60,758 nucleotides of DNA from Elusimicrobia bacterium CG1_02_56_21 (GCA_001871115.1 MNUR01000024.1:1-60758); one strand, 5' to 3'; positions 1-8,573 are shown, numbered from the stretch's first letter. Notes: generated by a model not told the origin, from the sequence alone. Numbers and translations: made by a program.

Positions 1-89
1 CGCCAGGAAATCTCGTTCTGCTTGAGACTTTCTTGCAGCCAGCGATAAATTAGACCTCGTTCTTCCGCAGTAATTCGTTTGTAAGCCAT
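1..89 (-). CDS. IS30-family transposase, N-terminal fragment (runs off window)
   Basis: The minus strand from ATG at 87-89 encodes 29 residues beginning MAYKRITAEERGLIYRW, followed by LQESLKQNEISW, and then leaves the window. This is the typical N-terminal helix-turn-helix start of IS30 transposases, which bind the element's ends through this region; the DDE catalytic core would be beyond the edge. A GAGGGAG-like ribosome site lies just upstream. Whether the full transposase is intact cannot be seen. Confidence 0.75.
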   Translation of the reverse strand, partial: MAYKRITAEERGLIYRWLQESLKQNEISW

Positions 90-164
90 TGTTGCTCCCT
101 CGTGTTATCATACACAAAGAACGCAACTTACCCCACAACTTACTTGGTGTTAGAAATGTTGCAA
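1..164 (-). mobile_element. End of an IS30-family insertion sequence (continues off the left edge)
   Basis: This stretch holds the start of an IS30-type transposase reading off the left edge, its leader, and an AT-richer end whose outermost bases on the minus strand read TTGCAACATTTCTAACACC. Inside the element the sequence is less GC-rich than the flanking genes. The element ends at about position 164, within the reading frame of the neighbouring deacetylase. The boundary is inferred from where deacetylase-like protein sequence stops; the other end and the target duplication lie outside the window. Confidence 0.7.
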
Positions 165-1151
165 TAGCCGGTAGCCTGCGGGCTGTTTTATCATGGCTAT
201 CGTATTCTGAAAAAGCGTTTCAGGATCCTTCGTCGACCAGTCCAGCGTGTCTATGGTCCACCCGAGAGGCACAAGGCCGAGTTCCGAAGCGGCTATTTTC
301 AGCGCATCGGGGGAGATTATGCCGTAAGGCGGCCTGAAGAAACCGGGCTTTTTACCAGTAACCCCGGAGATCATCCCGGCAACCTGCCTCAGCTGGGAAA
401 TAACTTTCTCCTGGGAATAAGCGGTAAAAGGCCTGTCATTCACGGTGGCATGATCATAGCCGTGAACACCGACAAAACTACCATCGGCCGCTTCAGCTTT
501 TATACGTTCCTTCCCGGCCGCGCCCGCCATGTTTCGGCCCAGCACGAAGAAAAGAGCCTGCGCGCCGCCCTCCTTCATAGAGGCGGAGACCTCCCCTGAA
601 AAGGGGCCGGGGCCATCATCGTAGGTTAGTATAATTTCACCTTTTTTCAGGAAGCCATCGTACTGCACCAGGAAGGGCACACTATTTTTTACATAATTTA
701 TCTGGCAATAGCCGGCCTTTACCTGCACGCCGCGCAGCTCCGGGGGCCGGTGGGCCGGTGCGCCGTAAAATCCGAAAACTTCGTTAAGCTCGCGCTTCAC
801 CCTTGAGGAAACAGCACCGCCCTGCCCGCCGCCGGCGTCCACCCTGTCGCTTATTCCCGCGCAGCCTCCGAGTTGCTCCAGCTTTCCGCGCAAATACTGA
901 CCGGCGGCCGAGGCCTCCATGAATTCCGGGCTGTTCTGTTGAGTCTTCAGTGCATTATCAGAATAGACCCTGAGCGCGGAATACAGCTCCTTACAATCAG
1001 CTTTGAGCGAATCAAGATCAGCAGAAGCGGCCGGCACAACTGGAACCGCGGCAACAGAGCGCTCTATGGGAAGTCGCAGTTCCTGGGCGGCAACGGGAGT
1101 GAGCGGTAGTGCAAAAGCCATAGCGGCGAGAAAAAAATGCTTCTTATACAT
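150..1151 (-). CDS. Secreted polysaccharide deacetylase (NodB fold), C-terminus cut off by IS30
   Basis: A 333-residue secreted protein with an N-terminal signal peptide (hydrophobic segment ending near AVAA/AQ, residue 22) and a C-terminal NodB/CE4 carbohydrate esterase domain from about residue 170. CE4 motif 1 (TYDDGP), the metal-binding HGYDH, motif 3 (RPPYG) and motif 4 (DTLDW) are all present. The family's last motif, usually L-L-H-D followed by a helix, is missing: the protein reads to GYRLL and then QHF-stop, and those last codons belong to the IS30 end. CE4 enzymes remove acetyl groups from peptidoglycan or other glycans in the envelope. Loss of the motif 5 His probably makes this copy weak or inactive, so it may be a recent pseudogene. 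Confidence 0.85.
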   Translation of the reverse strand: MYKKHFFLAAMAFALPLTPVAAQELRLPIERSVAAVPVVPAASADLDSLKADCKELYSALRVYSDNALKTQQNSPEFMEASAAGQYLRGKLEQLGGCAGISDRVDAGGGQGGAVSSRVKRELNEVFGFYGAPAHRPPELRGVQVKAGYCQINYVKNSVPFLVQYDGFLKKGEIILTYDDGPGPFSGEVSASMKEGGAQALFFVLGRNMAGAAGKERIKAEAADGSFVGVHGYDHATVNDRPFTAYSQEKVISQLRQVAGMISGVTGKKPGFFRPPYGIISPDALKIAASELGLVPLGWTIDTLDWSTKDPETLFQNTIAMIKQPAGYRLLQHF

Positions 1152-1323
1152 ATAGTTCGTTTCTCCTTAAAGTTCCGCCACGCCATTCGCTTTGCATTTA
1201 GGCCGCCTGTTTTCCCCGGGAACTTCCCGCTCCGGCTCCGGTAGCTGGGACAGTTCTTCTCAGCTTTACGGCTCACCACCCCGGCCTCTACGGACCGGGG
1301 AGGAGAAGCAAAGATCCGGCTGA

Positions 1324-1902
1324 TTAATTCCTCCCGCCGAACAAATATACAGCCTCTCCGTCCGCCATCGAACCGTAGAAGAAAGTCATTACATAATCGC
1401 CGCTGACCTTGACGCCCAATTTGGCTTCTATTTTCGCCCGCAGTTCCGCCGTCAGCCGCATTACGGGGCCGCCGCGCTCGCCGAAGAGAGCGATCTGCCC
1501 TTCCTTATCGCCCCAGAGCTGCATCCGTTCTGCCAGCTCAAAATCAGGGCCTGACGATTTGCCGCTGGTCATCGTGGATTTAAATGTCCAGGAACCGTCC
1601 TTGCTGATAATAAGGTCCGCCTCCCTTAAGCCGTCTTTGGGGAACAAGGAGAATGTAACCCCCAGCAAATCCGCTTTAGTTATTTTACGCGCCTGGATAG
1701 CTTCATCCGCCGGGAACGCTTTTTCAACTGCGGCCGGCATACCGGCTTCCGGGAGAGCCACGGCATTATTGTAAACGCGGACACCTTCCGATGCCGCTAT
1801 GGCCTTTAGCTCCGCCGCTTTTACCGAAAGACCGTCAAATTCAGCGGCATACGCGCCGCCGGCCAGACCCAACATAACAACCGCTATCATAATCTTTTTC
1901 AT
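1324..1902 (-). CDS. Hypothetical secreted protein
   Basis: A 192-residue protein with a clear signal peptide (MKKIMIAVVMLGLAGGAYAA, cleavage after A-Y-A-A) preceded by an AAGGAGAA ribosome site. The mature part has alternating charged and hydrophobic stretches, no cysteines and no transmembrane segment, so it is likely a soluble periplasmic protein. I do not recognise the family. It reads in the same direction as the deacetylase downstream, about 170 nt away, and could share its transcript. Confidence 0.65.
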   Translation of the reverse strand: MKKIMIAVVMLGLAGGAYAAEFDGLSVKAAELKAIAASEGVRVYNNAVALPEAGMPAAVEKAFPADEAIQARKITKADLLGVTFSLFPKDGLREADLIISKDGSWTFKSTMTSGKSSGPDFELAERMQLWGDKEGQIALFGERGGPVMRLTAELRAKIEAKLGVKVSGDYVMTFFYGSMADGEAVYLFGGRN

Positions 1903-2142
1903 GTATTTTTCTCCTTTAATCCTTGGTTCTACCGCTGGATATAGTTTACGCTATCCCCCGCCTGGTAAGAAGTGTCCTTGGGCCCAGTATCCCGAATTAA
2001 ACTACCTATCGGCAGGGCCCACATAACTTTACCGTCCCTTAACCATGGAATGATCAGAAACGACTTAGGAATTTAAGGAAGGATTGCGGTGGTCGGGCAA
2101 AACTGGACCAGAATTTAGGCTGACTTAAGGTGTATTTTGAAG

Positions 2143-2163
2143 CACAGCTGTCCGGTTAAAACT
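2143..2163. repeat. IS4 left terminal inverted repeat
   Basis: CACAGCTGTCCGGTTAAAACT pairs with the repeat at the other end. It contains the transposase stop codon at 2156-2158. Confidence 0.8.
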
Positions 2164-3322
2164 GGAAACATAGTTGCCGGTCTTGACACCTCAAGCGGTC
2201 AAGCCTGACCTCGTTCAAATTCAGCAGATCTATAAGCGAAGTCCTCTCCATCAGCATCTCCCGCACTATCCGGTGCAGATAGAATATCGAAAAGCGGTAT
2301 TTCGTCTGGTATTTTATGTAGGTCAGCAGCAGGTAGTAGCACATCGCCACCCACACCTGCGTCATCACCGCGTTAGGCGACGTTCCCAGGAAACTCTTTA
2401 TCTTCAGGTTCTGTTTTATCCACTTAAAAAAAGTCTCTATCTGCCACCGCGCCTTGTAGATATGCGCTATCGTGGACGCGGCCAGACTGAAATTATTTGT
2501 CAGGAATTCAAGGATAACTTCCCGTTCAGGATCGTAAAAACGCACCAGCCGCAGTTTGCCGGGATAATCCTTGGCGGTATAGAAGCCTGAAAGGGTTATC
2601 TGTTCATCGGAAAGCACCCCGCCGCCGGCAGGTACCGGCTGCTGTCCGGCAACAGTGTACTGCATGTTCTCTTTGGCTCTCGTGACGAAGAAAGCCCCAT
2701 TGATATCTATGTGCCGGAACCAGACGAAGTCCGTATAGCCCTTGTCGAAGCAGTAGATGCTGTCCGGAACCACGGTAAAAAAATGTTTTGCCGCCCGTAC
2801 ATCATTGCATTTACCGTCCGTGGCCGCCACAAAGCACGGCAGATTGCCGTTGTAATCCAGCTGGCAGTGAAGCTTCAAGGCGCCTTTGGCGGCCCGGAAC
2901 TTAGCCCAGGAGAAAGTCGCAAGACAAAGGCTGATGGTGGTGGCATCGTAGGCGTAGAGCGGGTTTTTAAACCGGAACTTATGTTTCGGCGTTACATCCT
3001 TACAGCGGTCCACCATGGTATAGAACAGGTTTTCGAACAGGGCGCAGGGGCGGTTTTTATTCGCATCGGAAAGCGTGGATCGCTTTACGCCTTCAGGCAG
3101 CCCCAAATGGTAAAGCCTTCCTCCCTGGGCTTCCAGGCCGTTTTGGATATCCCGCAGGCTTTGTTTGCCGCCGGCCTGCGCGTAAAGCAGGGTGGAAAAC
3201 TGGTTCCAGGTGGTGAAAGTCTTGACATACCGGTCGGCGTCAAGGCCTTTGGCCAGTTTATCGAAATGATGTCGGGGGACAAGCGTGAGCAACTGATGCA
3301 TGATTGTGTTATAATGGGACAT
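2156..3322 (-). CDS. IS4-family DDE transposase
   Basis: A 388-residue transposase of normal length. It has the N-terminal IS4 domain (HQLLTLVPRHHFDKL, then TTWNQFSTLLYAQ) and a DDE catalytic core with YDATTISL (first Asp), FDKGYTDF (second Asp) and the YREK signature around YKARWQIETFFKWIK, with the exact IS4 spacing Y-2-R-3-E-6-K. It appears intact with no frameshift and could still be active. It is transcribed in the same direction as the gene it interrupts. Confidence 0.92.
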   Translation of the reverse strand: MSHYNTIMHQLLTLVPRHHFDKLAKGLDADRYVKTFTTWNQFSTLLYAQAGGKQSLRDIQNGLEAQGGRLYHLGLPEGVKRSTLSDANKNRPCALFENLFYTMVDRCKDVTPKHKFRFKNPLYAYDATTISLCLATFSWAKFRAAKGALKLHCQLDYNGNLPCFVAATDGKCNDVRAAKHFFTVVPDSIYCFDKGYTDFVWFRHIDINGAFFVTRAKENMQYTVAGQQPVPAGGGVLSDEQITLSGFYTAKDYPGKLRLVRFYDPEREVILEFLTNNFSLAASTIAHIYKARWQIETFFKWIKQNLKIKSFLGTSPNAVMTQVWVAMCYYLLLTYIKYQTKYRFSIFYLHRIVREMLMERTSLIDLLNLNEVRLDRLRCQDRQLCFQF

Positions 3323-3388
3323 AGGGAATCCTCCGTCGGTAAACCTCTTTCTTGGACAAAAAGAATTTTACCATAACGAAGGGTTCCC

Positions 3389-4240
3389 CTAAATTTTACC
3401 CGGACAGCTGTGGCTTTTTATAGCTTCTATTTTTGTAGCCTCGTCTTCATTGCCGTACTTTACAAGGTCGATAAGGAGTTCCTGCGGCCGGGAGTTCTGC
3501 GCGCTGGCGAACAAGGCCCAGACGGCTGCCCGCCTGGCGACGCCGTCCTTTTCATTGTACTTAACGGCGTCTATCAGGAAACTCTGGAAGCGGGAGCTGG
3601 TTGCGGCAGCGCCGAACAGCGCTTTATAGGTAATAATGCGCAGCTCGGCCGGATGCGTTCCGTATTTAAGCAGGCCGGTAAAGGCGTCCTGAACTTTATT
3701 GTAGCCTGAAGCGTAAGAGAGGGTGCGGGCGGCTTCCACGCGGATATCAACGCGCTCGTTCTCGTTCTCGAAGATGTCTATGACCGGCTCGTACGCGTAA
3801 TTGTTGAGAATATAAGGCTTGGCGCTTTTTACCGCCGCTTTGCGTATTTCCGGGTTGGAATCCCTCAGCAGGTCTTTAAGCTGGCTGGAAGTGATGTTCT
3901 TAGCGTTGAAAGAAGTCCGGGTTATAGGGCGCAGAATGTGGATGGCGCAGGCTCCGGCAGGCTCGCCGGCGCCGAAGTCCGGCCTTACGGCAGGCTCGGA
4001 AAGAATGGCTCCGCTCTGGCATTTGAATAGGCATTTATTGTTCTTGAACTCGCTGAACACGCACAGGTCCAGCGTGGTCAGGGGAGGCTGGGGGAAGCTG
4101 TTCTGTGAATTCTGTATCTGGTTGAGTATCGTTCCCGCGTCGATCGGCGGCAGCTGCGCGGCCCTTGAAAGATCCGTCCCTGCAAAGACGGAAGCCGGAA
4201 CCAAGCCGGACAGCAATAAAGCGGTCGTTATTATCTTCAT
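3389..4240 (-). CDS. Secreted HEAT-repeat protein, C-terminus cut off by IS4
   Basis: 283 residues with a signal peptide (MKIITTALLLSGLVPASVFA). Residues from about 125 onward are helical repeats of HEAT/PBS-lyase type (for example DSNPEIRKAAVKSAKPYI and RVDIRVEAARTLSY), typical of protein-binding scaffolds. A Cys-containing linker precedes the repeats (CVFSEFKNNKCLFKCQSG). The last repeat breaks at IEAIKS; the final residues HSCPGKI are translated from the IS4 end. If the element is removed, frames on the other flank reach a stop near 2115, so the intact protein would have been only a little longer. Partner and role are unknown. Confidence 0.8.
   Translation of the reverse strand: MKIITTALLLSGLVPASVFAGTDLSRAAQLPPIDAGTILNQIQNSQNSFPQPPLTTLDLCVFSEFKNNKCLFKCQSGAILSEPAVRPDFGAGEPAGACAIHILRPITRTSFNAKNITSSQLKDLLRDSNPEIRKAAVKSAKPYILNNYAYEPVIDIFENENERVDIRVEAARTLSYASGYNKVQDAFTGLLKYGTHPAELRIITYKALFGAAATSSRFQSFLIDAVKYNEKDGVARRAAVWALFASAQNSRPQELLIDLVKYGNEDEATKIEAIKSHSCPGKI
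3392..3412. repeat. IS4 right terminal inverted repeat
   Basis: The reverse complement reads CACAGCTGTCCGGGTAAAAT and matches the left end. Read on the minus strand it supplies the foreign last codons (HSCPGKI-stop) of the interrupted HEAT-repeat gene. Confidence 0.8.
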
Positions 4241-4422
4241 TAATAGCCTCCCTGACAGTTGGAATACCTTTAGATACTATCAAAAGTCGCCGGGCTGTGT
4301 ATGGGTCTAACGGCCTTTAGCTTAAGAGGCTTTGGGCCTATGATGAATGTCAAGGCTCGGCGCGCCGGGGGGCGGCCCGGGCCGGAGCCGGGCCGGCAAT
4401 GGCCCGCCGGCCTAAATTTGAG

Positions 4423-4434
4423 TAAAATATTATC
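4423..4434 (+). promoter_or_regulatory. -10-like box directly before a start codon (leaderless start)
   Basis: TAAAAT at 4423-4428 is followed by only six bases (ATTATC) before the ATG at 4435, and there is no Shine-Dalgarno sequence. Transcription starting at the usual distance would begin at or beside the start codon. Confidence 0.45.
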
Positions 4435-5085
4435 ATGCTTACAGAATTGAATATTATCGAAGCGCGGGTGCTCGGGTCCCTGGTGGAGAAGTCCCTGACC
4501 ACTAGAGAACAATATCCGCTTACCTTTAACTCCCTGCTCAACGCCTGTAACCAGAAAACCAGCCGTGAGCCGGTAATGGAGCTGGATACGGACGCAATGG
4601 GGAAAGCCGTGCAGTCCCTTATGGAAAAAGGCCTGATAGACCGACTCCAGGCTCCGGGCGACCGCGTTCCTAAATTCCGCCATAACATAGACCGGCTGCT
4701 CAACAGCGCGGACCCTAAATTGATCGGAGCCATAACCGTCCTGCTCCTGCGCGGGCCGCAGACCCCGGGAGAGATAAAAGGCCGCACCGACCGCCTTTGC
4801 GAATTTAACGGCACCGCCGAAGTGGAGGGCCTGCTGCAGGAACTCTGCGCCCGGGCCGAGGACCCTTTTGTCGCGCGGCTCCCCCGCCAGTCCGGTCAGA
4901 AAGAAGCGCGCTACCAGCATCTTTTCTCCGGCGCGGTTCCGGCGGCGCAGGCCGGAATGCCCGCCGCAGCCTCCGCGGGTGTTGACCGGCTGGCCGGGCT
5001 TGAAAAAAGGTTGGAGGCCCTTGAGGTTATGGTCAGAGCCCACGAAGAGCGCCTTGCCGTGCCGGGTCAGGACAAGCCGGTTTAA
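4435..5085 (+). CDS. yceH: YceH/DUF480 family protein
   Basis: A 216-residue protein of the DUF480 (E. coli YceH) family. The family hallmark is two winged-helix-like domains; here the first begins LNIIEARVLGSLVEKSLTT and contains PLTFNSLLNACNQKTSREPV, and the second contains LLLRGPQTPGEIKGRTDRL. A short coiled segment (LAGLEKRLEALEVMVRAHEERL) ends the protein, as in YceH. The molecular role of the family is not established. The start is placed at 4435 because it gives the conserved N-terminus, although no ribosome site precedes it. Confidence 0.9.
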   Translation: MLTELNIIEARVLGSLVEKSLTTREQYPLTFNSLLNACNQKTSREPVMELDTDAMGKAVQSLMEKGLIDRLQAPGDRVPKFRHNIDRLLNSADPKLIGAITVLLLRGPQTPGEIKGRTDRLCEFNGTAEVEGLLQELCARAEDPFVARLPRQSGQKEARYQHLFSGAVPAAQAGMPAAASAGVDRLAGLEKRLEALEVMVRAHEERLAVPGQDKPV

Positions 5086-5122
5086 CAGGCGCTAAATATT
5101 ATCCTCAACGATTGATGCTTCT

Positions 5123-5902
5123 ATGATTAAAAAACTTGTTATTGTTCTGGCTTTTGCCTTTCTCGCGGCCGGGGGCGCGCCGGCGGCGCAGTTCGTGGAA
5201 AGAGAATTTTCCTGCCCCGTTTGCCGGCAGGTTTTCTATGCCAAACTGGACGCTTCCGGGGCTCGCCGGGAGCTACGCCTGGACCTGAAGCCGGTAGGCG
5301 GGGACGGCGGTCCCTGGCTGCTGCCGGTCTGTCCCAAATGCGGGTTTGTTATCTACAAGACCTCCCTGAAGAGGGCGGAACTGGCGACGTGCAAGTTTGT
5401 GGTGGCTTCCAAAGACTACAAGAGCAGCCTGAAGCGCAGCTCGTATTTCCGGGTCGGTCTGCTTTATGAAAAACTGGGCGAAAAAGATTTCAGCCTCGCA
5501 AATACTTTTCTGAAAGCTTCATGGCAGGAGGAAAGCGACCCGGTAAACCTTAAAGAGGACCTGGAGCGCAGTCTTAAGTATTTTACTTCCTGTTCCCGGT
5601 CCTGCGGCGATGTTGAGAAGGAAAACTCCAGGCTCCTTATGGGAGAGATCCTGCGCCGGCTGGGCCGTTTCGAAGAAGCCCGGGCCCATTTATCCGGCCT
5701 GCAGGGCCTGGAGGGTTTTCAGAATAATTTCTTCGCCGATATCGTTACCTACCAGCTGAAGCTGTGTTCTAAAAAAGATTCCTCCGCGCATGATATGGAG
5801 GACGTCAGGGAGTCGAAAAAGCCGTTCGGTGCGAGGATGAAGAACAAGATCAGGAAGTTTTTCGGCAATTTAACCGGTTCTGGCCAGGATAAAGCCAAGT
5901 AA
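5123..5902 (+). CDS. DUF2225 family protein with zinc-finger-like Cys pairs, secreted
   Basis: 259 residues. An N-terminal hydrophobic signal sequence (MIKKLVIVLAFAFLAAGGAPAAQ) is followed by two Cys pairs, SCPVC near residue 31 and PVCPKCGF near residue 72, which mark DUF2225. The C-terminal half is helical and resembles tetratricopeptide-type repeats (ENSRLLMGEILRRLGRFEEA). Members of the family are poorly characterised and many occur in stress or sporulation settings. It lies 37 nt after yceH on the same strand. Confidence 0.8.
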   Translation: MIKKLVIVLAFAFLAAGGAPAAQFVEREFSCPVCRQVFYAKLDASGARRELRLDLKPVGGDGGPWLLPVCPKCGFVIYKTSLKRAELATCKFVVASKDYKSSLKRSSYFRVGLLYEKLGEKDFSLANTFLKASWQEESDPVNLKEDLERSLKYFTSCSRSCGDVEKENSRLLMGEILRRLGRFEEARAHLSGLQGLEGFQNNFFADIVTYQLKLCSKKDSSAHDMEDVRESKKPFGARMKNKIRKFFGNLTGSGQDKAK

Positions 5903-5927
5903 ACCCGAGGCCGGGGGATCCGCTGCA

Positions 5928-6269
5928 ATGAAAATAATAATTAATCTGGTCCTGAGTACGGCGGCCGTTTTCGCGGCGGCCTGGCTCCTTCCCGGGGTAA
6001 CACTGGACGGTTTCGGCGCGGCTCTGGTGGTAGCCGTGGTCCTGGGTACGGTAAACGCCTTTCTGCGGCCCGTCCTTATAATCCTGACCCTGCCGATAAA
6101 TATACTTAGCCTGGGGCTTTTCACTTTTGTGATCATAGGCGGGCTGGTCCTGCTGGTGAGTTTCCTGGTCCCGGGTTTCCGGGTCGCCGGTTTCGGCTGG
6201 GCGCTGGCCTTCGCGCTGGTGCTCTGGATAATAAACGCCTTCCTGGGGCCGGTAAAGAACCCCCGGTAA
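5928..6269 (+). CDS. Phage holin family 4 / YvlD-like small membrane protein
   Basis: A 113-residue protein made of four hydrophobic segments with the pattern LPGVTLDGFGAALVVA, then NAFLRPVLIILTLPINIL, then a C-terminal helix ending WIINAFLG. This matches the four-helix superfamily IV holin-like/YvlD family (PF04020). Despite the name, chromosomal members are not known to be lytic. It lies 25 nt after the DUF2225 gene and 26 nt before the aminotransferase, so the three are probably co-transcribed. Confidence 0.85.
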   Translation: MKIIINLVLSTAAVFAAAWLLPGVTLDGFGAALVVAVVLGTVNAFLRPVLIILTLPINILSLGLFTFVIIGGLVLLVSFLVPGFRVAGFGWALAFALVLWIINAFLGPVKNPR

Positions 6270-6295
6270 ATTACGGTTTTCTGTATAAAGGATCT

Positions 6296-7726
6296 ATGGT
6301 AAAACTCTCTGATGTCAATTCGAAGCTGCTGAAAGCCCACTACGCCGTGCGCGGAAAAATAGTTATACGCGCCCAGGAAATGGAAGAACAGGGTAAAAAA
6401 ATAATCTATTGCAATATAGGCAACCCGCAGGCGCTCAGGCAGAAGCCCCTCACTTTTGTGCGGCAGATACTCAGCCTGCTGGAATACCCGGCCCTTATGG
6501 ACCAGCCGGGGGCGGATAAAATTTTCCCGGCGGACGTCATAAGGCGGGCCCGGATGATACTTGAAAAAAACCCGGCCGGCACGGGGGCTTACACCCAGAG
6601 CGCCGGCATCCCGTTTATACGCAAGGCCATCGCCGGGTTTATAGAGGGCAGGGACGGCATTCCCGCCGACCATAACCGCATACTGCTTACCGAAGGCGCG
6701 AGCAAAGGCGTGCATACCGTTTTTACGCTGCTCACCAACAAAGATAATGACGGGTACATGATACCGATCCCGCAATACCCGCTTTACAGCGCGGCTATAG
6801 AGCTATACGGAGCCAGGCGGATAAACTATTTCCTCGACGAGGGTAACCACTGGGGCCTGGACGGGGCAGAACTGGAGCGCAGCATAGAGGAAGCCGTGAA
6901 AAACGGGATAGATCCCGTGGCTATAGCCGTCATCAACCCGGGCAACCCTACCGGCGCTGTGCTTTCCAGGAAGAATATAGGGATGGTCATACGCTTTGCA
7001 AAGAAGCACGGCCTGGCCATCCTGGCGGACGAGGTTTATCAGGATAACGTGTATGCCGAGGGGCTGGAGTTCCACTCTTTCGCCAAGGTAATGCATGAGC
7101 TGGGAGAAAAAGAAGTTACGCTGTTCAGTTTTCACTCGGTCTCAAAGGGCTTCCTGGGGGAATGCGGGCACCGCGGCGGCTATATGGAGATCCGCAATAT
7201 GCCGGACGACGTCTACGCCGAGGTCATAAAGCTGCTTTCCATAGGCCTCTGCGCCAACGTAGACGGCCAGTTGGTAACCTACCTGATGGCGGCCCCGCCG
7301 CAGCCCGGCGACGAGAGCTACGAGCTTTACGCCAAAGAGAAGGGAGCCATCCTGGGCGACCTCAAAGAAAAGGCCGGCATCCTGGGAAAAGGCCTTAATG
7401 AAATAGAGGGGATGTCTGTCGACGTGCCCGAGGGGGCGATGTACGCTTTCGTCAAATTCGACCTGCCGCATCCCAAGGGCGTAGATCCCGAAGCCATGAC
7501 TCCGGCCGAGCGCCATAAATACGAAACGGCCCGCGATTCAAAATACTGCCTGCGCCTCCTGGAGGGCACCGGTATCTGCGTGGTTCCGGGCTCCGGCTTC
7601 GGGCAGCGCCCGGGCACGCTGCATTTCCGCACCACCTTCCTGCCTCCCAAAGAGGATATCCTCGAGTTGGTGGGGAAGATGAAGAAGTTCCACGTTTCCT
7701 ACGTGGCCAAACTCCTGGAAGCCTGA
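6296..7726 (+). CDS. Alanine aminotransferase, eukaryote-like (class I/II PLP)
   Basis: 476 residues, PLP-dependent fold type I. The N-terminus (VNSKLLKAHYAVRGKIVIRA, then IYCNIGNPQ) is that of the alanine transaminase branch typical of eukaryotes and some bacteria, distinct from the shorter AlaA/AlaC type. The substrate/PLP motif INPGNPTGAVLS and the PLP lysine K284 in HSVSKGFLGECGHRGGY are intact, as is the C-terminal Arg region (TLHFRTTFLPP). The expected reaction is L-alanine plus 2-oxoglutarate to pyruvate plus glutamate in the cytosol. Aminotransferase substrate ranges overlap, so aspartate or other specificity is possible. Confidence 0.9.
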   Translation: MVKLSDVNSKLLKAHYAVRGKIVIRAQEMEEQGKKIIYCNIGNPQALRQKPLTFVRQILSLLEYPALMDQPGADKIFPADVIRRARMILEKNPAGTGAYTQSAGIPFIRKAIAGFIEGRDGIPADHNRILLTEGASKGVHTVFTLLTNKDNDGYMIPIPQYPLYSAAIELYGARRINYFLDEGNHWGLDGAELERSIEEAVKNGIDPVAIAVINPGNPTGAVLSRKNIGMVIRFAKKHGLAILADEVYQDNVYAEGLEFHSFAKVMHELGEKEVTLFSFHSVSKGFLGECGHRGGYMEIRNMPDDVYAEVIKLLSIGLCANVDGQLVTYLMAAPPQPGDESYELYAKEKGAILGDLKEKAGILGKGLNEIEGMSVDVPEGAMYAFVKFDLPHPKGVDPEAMTPAERHKYETARDSKYCLRLLEGTGICVVPGSGFGQRPGTLHFRTTFLPPKEDILELVGKMKKFHVSYVAKLLEA

Positions 7727-7806
7727 AAAGGCGTCGCTATGCCGGATCGCCCCCCACAGGCGAAACCGGATATTCAAATATGTAGCGGGCTGGAAGGCGC
7801 GCGGTT

Positions 7807-8448
7807 TTACGGGGCTGCGATGTAGGCGGCTATGCAGATATAATGACAGGCGCTGCCCGCCAGTACGAAGATATGCCACAAAGCGTGGCAATACTTGGTT
7901 TTTTTCCCGAGCCCCAGAAAGACGCTGCCGAAAAGGTAGCACAGGCAGCCGGCCAGCAGCAGGATGCTTACATTCAGCGGCGCGGCGTTATAGATCTCGC
8001 GGAACGAGAGCGCCGCGGTCAGGCCCAGCGCGGCGTAGGCGAACTTGTCCCTGCGGGACATCTCGCGCCTGCGCAGCGCGAACGAAACCCCCGCAAAAGC
8101 CAGCGCCCATATGGCCGCAAGCAGCATCCACCAGCGGCCGTGGTTCAGAAAAACCACCGCGAACGGAGTGAACGACCCGGCTATCATCAGGAAAATGCAG
8201 GCCTGATCGAAAGTACGGAACAGGGCTCTTAGTTTGATGTCGTGGAAAGAGTGGGATAGCGCGGAGGCCAGGTACAGGGTTACCAGCGCGGCTGAATAAA
8301 CTCCGCAGGCCAGCGCCACGCGAGGGCCGCCGCCCGCCAGGACCACGGAGCGCATTAAAAAAAATGCCGCCGCCAGGCTCATTAAAAATCCGGCTGCGTG
8401 CGTTATCAGGTTTGCCGTTTCGTCGGACGGTCTTTCCAAGCTGCTCAA
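7807..8448 (-). CDS. Hemolysin III / PAQR family membrane protein
   Basis: 213 residues from a TTG start at 8446-8448. Seven hydrophobic segments and family motifs are present: SDETANLITHAAGF near the N-terminus, SALSHSFHDIKLRALFRTFDQACIFLMIAGSFTPF in the middle (given here as a region), and the late metal-ligand motif HALWHIFVLAGSACHY. These His, Ser and Asp residues form the PAQR/YqfA zinc site. The open frame extends upstream to 8718, but that would overlap the divergent Nramp gene and adds non-family sequence; an AAGG eight bases before the TTG supports the shorter start, which gives the usual family length. Confidence 0.85.
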   Translation of the reverse strand: MSSLERPSDETANLITHAAGFLMSLAAAFFLMRSVVLAGGGPRVALACGVYSAALVTLYLASALSHSFHDIKLRALFRTFDQACIFLMIAGSFTPFAVVFLNHGRWWMLLAAIWALAFAGVSFALRRREMSRRDKFAYAALGLTAALSFREIYNAAPLNVSILLLAGCLCYLFGSVFLGLGKKTKYCHALWHIFVLAGSACHYICIAAYIAAP

Positions 8449-8573
8449 AATAGTCGCCTTTTGCGCCGGTACGGTCCCGGAGCCCGCCTGCTTACAGAAA
8501 TAATATTTTACTAAATTAGGCCCGGCAGACGGAAAACCCGGCTTGCCCTGTGGCGATCCGCGGGGCAAAGTAG

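Larger units (their letters stand above)
2143..3412 (-). mobile_element. IS4-family insertion sequence, complete, about 1.27 kb
   Basis: One transposase gene is bounded by inverted repeats. The left end at 2143 reads CACAGCTGTCCGGTTAAAA, and the reverse complement of the right end, finishing at 3412, reads CACAGCTGTCCGGGTAAAA, with one mismatch across 19 bases. The element sits in the 3' end of a HEAT-repeat gene. I see no 9-13 bp target duplication: the left flank is TATTTTGAAG and the right flank GCTTTTTATA. The duplication may be absent or lost through rearrangement. Confidence 0.85.
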
